A DNA stretch of 64,000 nt. Origin: JAABRU01 sp050180235. GTDB lineage: Bacteria; Desulfobacterota; Desulfobacteria; Desulfobacterales; Desulfococcaceae. The stretch is taken from contig JBFXEJ010000009.1 of assembly GCA_050180235.1 (NCBI GenBank), positions 1 to 64,000 of the forward strand, given 5' to 3'. The notes beneath the pieces are model-generated. The model was given only the letters and a program-made list of their open reading frames with translations. It was not told the DNA's origin and ran no database searches. A program made the translations under genes and the position numbers. Below are positions 61,139-64,000 of the stretch, one piece after another. Position 1 is the stretch's first letter; every line of letters begins with the position of its first letter.

Positions 61139-64000
61139 ATGAAACGTATCATCAGTTTTTTCATTTTTCTGTTTCTTGTATCTGTGGGAATGTCCTGGGC
61201 CAGACCTGTCACGCAGGGTACGGCCCGGCAGGTGGCTGTGAACTGGATGAGCGAAGTGACCGGGGAAAAATACACTTCAGCCAGTATCTCCGAAGTATTT
61301 GCGGAACAGGGAAGAGAAGATTCCGCGTACTTTGTTTTCAATTTTGAACCCGACGGATGGGTGATCATTTCCTCAGATGACATAGCCCATCCTGTGATCG
61401 GGTATTCGGAAACAGGCCGGTACACAGAACAGTCCCAGTCTCCGTCTTTTAAAGGATGGATGAAAACAGGAGGCAGGCAAATCCGGGAAGCACGGAAAAA
61501 AAGACTCAGTCCGTCTGAGGAAACGGCAAAAACATGGGAGCGGCTTCTGGCTGAGGAAGACAGTCCGGAGCGGAGAGACTCGCGTGCCAATTCTGTTTCC
61601 CCTCTGCTGCAGACCACATGGAATCAGGATCAGTATTACAATGAACAGTGTCCGGTGGCAGCAAACGCACCTTCCTACGCGGGAGGCCATGCCTTTGGCG
61701 GATGTGTTGCTACCGCCATGGCGCAGATTATGAAATATCATGCGTATCCGATACAGGGCATTGGAACGCATACATATGATGATCCGGTAAACCGGAATTA
61801 TTATGGCGAAATAACGGGATCTGCTTACGGAACCCAGTATGCGGATTTCGGAAATACGGTTTACAACTGGGCGGCTATGCCCAATTCCATATCCTCTTCC
61901 AATTACGAAATTGCCAGACTGATCTATCACTGCGGCGTTTCTGTGGATATGAATTTCGGGCCTGAGGGTTCCAGCGGAAGCACTTCAACTGCTGCGGATT
62001 CACTGAAAAAATATTTCAAATATGATGATGCACTTTCCCTTTTCTCCAAATCCGGGTATACAGATGCCGTATGGATCAGTATGCTCAAGGCGGATCTGGA
62101 TGCAGGCCGCCCCATACTTTACAGCGGTTCAGGAACCGGCGGACACGCGTTTGTATGTGATGGTTATCAGGCAGACACCTATTTTCATTTTAACTGGGGA
62201 TGGGGAGGATATCTGGACGGGTATTTTTATCTCACGGATTTGACTCCGGGGGACAGTAATTATACCAATGATCAGGATGCTGTTCTGAAAATCCGTCCTG
62301 CGGTGGTTCCCACGCTCACTTTTCCTTATAATCAGGGGTTTGAGGCCGGAACTGTACCATCGGAATGGAGCGTTTCCGGAGAAAAGGCTGCCATTTCCAC
62401 CACAGCGAAACATGCGGGAACCTACAGTCTGATGCTGGGCGCGGCAGATGCAGGTTTTTACTGGACAAATCTGGCTGTTCTGAAAATAAATGTTCCGGAA
62501 AACGGTCAGTTGTCTTTCTGGGTGAAAAGAGGGTATTCACCGGGGCCATGTCAGTGGAATCGGCAGAAGGCTTATATCAAATCCGAATTTGGGGACAGTA
62601 TTCTGCACACCTTTTTTGACGATGAATTCAATGACAGTGTCTGGCAGTATTTCACACTGGATTTGTCGGCATGGAAAAACAAGGTGATCAAACTCTGTTT
62701 TGAACTGGAGAAATACTGCGACTGGCAAGAGTGGATGCACATCGATGACATTCAGATCACCGGAACAGCAAACCAGGTTCCGGAAGTTTCCTGGGATGTG
62801 GCGGCCTTTTCCCAGACCGTGAATGAAAATGCGGGCACAGCCACTTATGCCGTGCAGATGAATAAAACTTCATCCCAAAGCGTGGTGATACCCTTCACGG
62901 TAAGCGGAACCGCCTCTGCAGGAACCGACCATAATCTGACAGACGGAAGCATCACTGTTCCGACAGGTTCGACCTCTGCGTCCAAGACCTTTCAGATTAC
63001 AGATGACACGTCAAAGGAATCCGATGAAACCGTTATCCTTACTCTGCGCACACCCACGAACGCGGTTCTTGGCACACCGGCAAATCTTACCATTACCATC
63101 AGGGACAATGACAGCATCACCGTTGATCCGGACATGTATGAACCCAATGACACAGAGGCACAGGCATTTGGGCTGTCTCCGGTTTTTACTGCGGACACAT
63201 CTCCAGTAAAAACAGCCGGTACGACAATTCACAGCAGCACGGATTTGGATTATTTCAAAATCACTCTGGCTTCGGGTTACAATTATTCTGTTTATTCCAG
63301 AGTGCATGACAGCGGCAGCAGTGCAGACGGCAAAACCTATACCTGCAATGTGAAATATTCATACAAAACCGCTGCATGGTCTCCTGCGTATGATATACAG
63401 GCCCCGGCTTTTTCCGTAAATGACGGCGGCACTGTTCTGTTTAAGGTGGAGCCTTTCACCACAGGCGCAGTGGGGACATATGCTCTGGAAATTACGATTA
63501 CCAGAGAGGAACTGCCCGGTTCCCCTGTTCTTTCCATATACCCTTCTTCCCACACTGTTTCCGCAGCCAGCGGCTGGGTTTCCTTCACAGTGAGCAATAC
63601 CGGGGAAGGAAGCATGACATGGACGCCGACTACGGCAGCAGACTGGCTGATTCTGGAGTATGATGAAACCACTTTGCATGTGAATTATCTGTATAATTCC
63701 GGCAGTCAGAGAACAGGAATTGTCACTGTCACAGCGCCGGGTGCGGAAAACAGCCCCCAAACGGTTCAGATCATACAGGCAGCCGGTGCTGTTCTTTCGC
63801 CGGACAGTTATGAAAGCAATAATCAGGAATCCCAGCCTGCAAATCTGTCTGTGAGTTTCACAACCAGTCCAGCTACGGTCAAAACAGCCGGAGCCAATCT
63901 TCATCAGACAGAAGACATCGATTATTACAGCATTTCTCTGCCCGAAGGCTATGATTACACGGTTTCTGCACGGGTGCATGACAGTTATAACAGCGGGGAC
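61139..64000 (+). CDS. C10 family (streptopain-like) cysteine protease with C-terminal beta domains, partial
   Basis: Open to the window end, at least 954 residues. Signal peptide (IISFFIFLFLVSVGMSWA) is followed by an inhibitory propeptide of the SpeB type (GWVIISSDDIAHPVIGYSE, about 75-95). The C10 catalytic domain has Cys189 in FGGCVATAMAQIMKYH and His336 in GGHAFVCDGY, then FHFNWGWGGYLDGYF. Downstream are a MAM/jelly-roll-like domain, a Calx-beta domain (VNENAGTATYAVQM, about 560-660), PPC-like pre-peptidase repeats (YEPNDTEAQAF) and a BACON-like domain. The ATG follows aggag. It starts 24 bases after the STAND gene but is probably unrelated. It is a secreted protease that matures by autoprocessing. 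Confidence 0.92.
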   Translation, partial: MKRIISFFIFLFLVSVGMSWARPVTQGTARQVAVNWMSEVTGEKYTSASISEVFAEQGREDSAYFVFNFEPDGWVIISSDDIAHPVIGYSETGRYTEQSQSPSFKGWMKTGGRQIREARKKRLSPSEETAKTWERLLAEEDSPERRDSRANSVSPLLQTTWNQDQYYNEQCPVAANAPSYAGGHAFGGCVATAMAQIMKYHAYPIQGIGTHTYDDPVNRNYYGEITGSAYGTQYADFGNTVYNWAAMPNSISSSNYEIARLIYHCGVSVDMNFGPEGSSGSTSTAADSLKKYFKYDDALSLFSKSGYTDAVWISMLKADLDAGRPILYSGSGTGGHAFVCDGYQADTYFHFNWGWGGYLDGYFYLTDLTPGDSNYTNDQDAVLKIRPAVVPTLTFPYNQGFEAGTVPSEWSVSGEKAAISTTAKHAGTYSLMLGAADAGFYWTNLAVLKINVPENGQLSFWVKRGYSPGPCQWNRQKAYIKSEFGDSILHTFFDDEFNDSVWQYFTLDLSAWKNKVIKLCFELEKYCDWQEWMHIDDIQITGTANQVPEVSWDVAAFSQTVNENAGTATYAVQMNKTSSQSVVIPFTVSGTASAGTDHNLTDGSITVPTGSTSASKTFQITDDTSKESDETVILTLRTPTNAVLGTPANLTITIRDNDSITVDPDMYEPNDTEAQAFGLSPVFTADTSPVKTAGTTIHSSTDLDYFKITLASGYNYSVYSRVHDSGSSADGKTYTCNVKYSYKTAAWSPAYDIQAPAFSVNDGGTVLFKVEPFTTGAVGTYALEITITREELPGSPVLSIYPSSHTVSAASGWVSFTVSNTGEGSMTWTPTTAADWLILEYDETTLHVNYLYNSGSQRTGIVTVTAPGAENSPQTVQIIQAAGAVLSPDSYESNNQESQPANLSVSFTTSPATVKTAGANLHQTEDIDYYSISLPEGYDYTVSARVHDSYNSGD

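Noticed and set aside
1..64000. tRNA, rRNA or complete insertion sequences
   Set aside because: None could be recognised; all mobile-looking DNA is short and non-coding.

Overview
The window comes from a dissimilatory sulfate-reducing bacterium, most likely a member of the Desulfobacteraceae sensu lato (Desulfobacterota). The evidence is a complete dsrA-dsrB-dsrD cluster followed by CbiA/DsrN-type amidotransferases, a tetraheme class III cytochrome c, an anaerobic CO dehydrogenase (CooS), and a mosaic of sensory kinases and giant exported proteins. The very large exported proteins and the many small palindromic elements fit a large-genome, perhaps filamentous, relative such as Desulfonema; that genus-level idea is a guess. 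I saw no rRNA, tRNA or intact insertion sequence.

Layout. 1-8132: tail of an unidentified gene, a TPR protein, a conserved unknown, then dsrABD and two tandem dsrN-like genes. The dsrA leader carries a good sigma70-type promoter and two mutually exclusive hairpins, and a 16-bp perfect hairpin sits between dsrB and dsrD. 8157-17680: cytochrome c3, a KAS III-like enzyme, a DNPH1-like nucleotide hydrolase, a U32/RlhA-type protein, overlapping pyrR and moaB, a cysteine-cluster protein and ribosomal protein S1. 18155-25137: a vWA lipoprotein, a small secreted protein, then an apparent three-gene operon of a TPR lipoprotein, a membrane coiled-coil protein and a photoactive yellow protein whose chromophore-site residues fall at the classical positions. 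25138-28287: a repeat-dense stretch with ApbE and a LysE/ArgO exporter. 28288-45282: a 3,742-residue multidomain surface protein, a coiled-coil/nuclease-like protein, a short CRISPR-like array, a two-partner-secretion exoprotein and an orphan PfaD. 45893-54241: a FecR/CHASE2-kinase pair, a double hybrid kinase, an LprI-domain protein and a phosphoesterase truncated by a 62-bp duplication. 54464-56467: cooS with two terminators. 57090-61114: a decayed TIR gene and a 1,258-residue phosphoesterase-STAND-TPR-TIR protein that looks like an immune/conflict sensor. 61139-end: a partial C10 (streptopain-like) protease.

How it fits together. The dsr block is the core sulfite-reduction module: DsrAB is the siroheme enzyme, DsrD its partner, the DsrN-like proteins probably amidate siroheme, and the nearby cytochrome c3 is a candidate periplasmic electron carrier. 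CooS gives CO oxidation or CO2 reduction capacity. Much of the rest is accessory: light and environment sensing, secretion and adhesion, and defence.

Repeats are the other main theme. At least six families of short inverted-repeat elements (about 90-175 bp) and a dispersed hairpin (gtgcaaaaa...ttttttgcac) occupy nearly all longer intergenic spaces. Two families share the same TIR (aggtgatttc). One has a long hairpin whose copies show a compensatory base-pair change and an inverted loop.
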